Shown here: positions 5,852 to 6,457 of the stretch, in pieces
How positions within the stretch are numbered: position 1 is the stretch's first letter
Layout: every line of letters begins with the position of its first letter
Assembly (NCBI GenBank): GCA_945874515.1
Contig: CAMCHA010000159.1
Coordinates: 1 to 6,457, forward strand
Direction of reading: 5' to 3'
DNA from: Asaia bogorensis
GTDB lineage: Bacteria; Pseudomonadota; Alphaproteobacteria; Acetobacterales; Acetobacteraceae
Length of the DNA stretch: 6,457 bases
The notes under the pieces: generated by a model
Seen by the model: the letters and a program-made list of their open reading frames with translations, nothing else
Databases searched by the model: none
What the model was told of the DNA's origin: nothing
Made by a program: the position numbers and the translations under genes

Positions 5852-6457
5852 TTACAAATCCTTCAACACGGCCCAAAGCGCCGATTTCGCCTCAAACCCA
5901 ATCCCCGGAATATCGGGCATCTTGATCCGCCCATCTACTACTGGCGTAGAATCAGCGAAACCACCAAAGGGCGCGAAGACTTCCGGGTAGCTTTCATTCC
6001 CGCCAAGCCCAAGGCCAACCGCGATATTCAACGCGAATTGATGCCCGCCATGCGGCACGCAACGTCGGGGCGACCAGCCATGACGCACCAGCATGTCAAG
6101 CGTGCGTAGATATTCGACCAGGCCATAGGAAAGTGCCGGATCGAATTGCAGAATATCGCGATCAGGGCGAAGCCCCCCATGGCGGATCAAGTTGCGCGCA
6201 TCCAGCATGGAAAACAGATTCTCACCCGTCGCAATCGGGGGCATGTATTGTTCAGCGAGCGCCGCATGGGTTGAATAATCCAGCGGGTCCAACGGTTCTT
6301 CATACCAGCGGAGCCCAAAGGGCTGCAGCGCCGCGCCATAGGTCAACGCCGCATGTAGGCCGAAGCGACCATTCACATCCACGGCCAGGCGCGATCCATC
6401 ACCACCCAGCAGCTTCACCACCGCTTCAATGCGCGCCATGTCTTCGGCCAGCGCATC
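5852..6457 (-). CDS. Enolase-superfamily sugar-acid dehydratase, probably D(-)-tartrate dehydratase-like; 5' end outside the window
   Basis: The frame is open to the right edge, so the ATG at 6439 is an internal Met and about half the protein is missing. The 201 residues present are the C-terminal barrel half of a mandelate racemase/muconate lactonizing enzyme-type protein. The three metal ligands are visible: Asp in VDVNGRF (codon 6379..6377), Glu in YEEPLD and Glu in TGENLF. The Asp in QFDPALS and the likely catalytic His in VPHGGHQ follow. Spacing is Asp-26-Glu-26-Glu-57-His. As I recall, Bradyrhizobium D-tartrate dehydratase uses Asp213, Glu239, Glu265 and His322, which has identical spacing, and its Lys184 would fall about three codons beyond the window edge. 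The reaction would be dehydration of D-tartrate or a similar sugar acid to a 2-keto acid, with magnesium, in the cytoplasm. The C-terminus is complete. Another acid-sugar dehydratase activity remains possible. Confidence 0.8.
   Translation of the reverse strand, partial: DALAEDMARIEAVVKLLGGDGSRLAVDVNGRFGLHAALTYGAALQPFGLRWYEEPLDPLDYSTHAALAEQYMPPIATGENLFSMLDARNLIRHGGLRPDRDILQFDPALSYGLVEYLRTLDMLVRHGWSPRRCVPHGGHQFALNIAVGLGLGGNESYPEVFAPFGGFADSTPVVDGRIKMPDIPGIGFEAKSALWAVLKDL

Overview
The window reads as an ordinary chromosomal segment of an alphaproteobacterium. GC is high, TTG start codons are used, and the gene order gpmI - envC-like - ctpA is one I know from alphaproteobacteria. Protein flavour points toward the Acetobacteraceae/Rhodospirillales side, but that placement is an impression, not a computed result. 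No mobile element, CRISPR array, tRNA or rRNA was found.

Layout. (1) Positions 1-4978, minus strand: a run of genes read right to left. It starts with an NnrU-family membrane protein, followed by cofactor-independent phosphoglycerate mutase (gpmI), an EnvC-type murein hydrolase activator, the carboxy-terminal processing protease CtpA, and the first codons of a further gene at the left edge. gpmI and the envC-like gene overlap by 8 bases. The edge gene would begin only 7 bases after the ctpA stop. The nnrU-gpmI gap is 66 bases and the envC-ctpA gap is 118 bases. (2) Positions 4979-5117: a divergent intergenic region, AT-richer than its surroundings and holding several short palindromes. (3) Positions 5118-5840, plus strand: a lone SAM-dependent methyltransferase with a TTG start and visibly lower GC. 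It resembles the metal-dependent O-methyltransferases associated with sugars, macrolides and surface glycans. (4) Positions 5852-6457, minus strand: the C-terminal half of an enolase-superfamily sugar-acid dehydratase, cut by the right window edge. The spacing of its catalytic residues fits D(-)-tartrate dehydratase.

How the genes fit together: GpmI serves central glycolysis. The EnvC-like protein and CtpA both act in the periplasm on cell-wall turnover: one would switch on murein amidases, the other would trim or degrade wall enzymes and lipoproteins. NnrU is a small polytopic membrane protein of poorly known function, and no denitrification gene is visible near it. The methyltransferase and the dehydratase are convergent neighbours with 11 bases between their stops and have no evident link to the cell-wall block.

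Several start codons were chosen from Shine-Dalgarno placement rather than by the longest reading frame: gpmI at 4225, ctpA at 1391 and nnrU at 4978. I found no convincing undescribed system here. The most distinctive item is the compositionally different methyltransferase with its palindromic upstream region.
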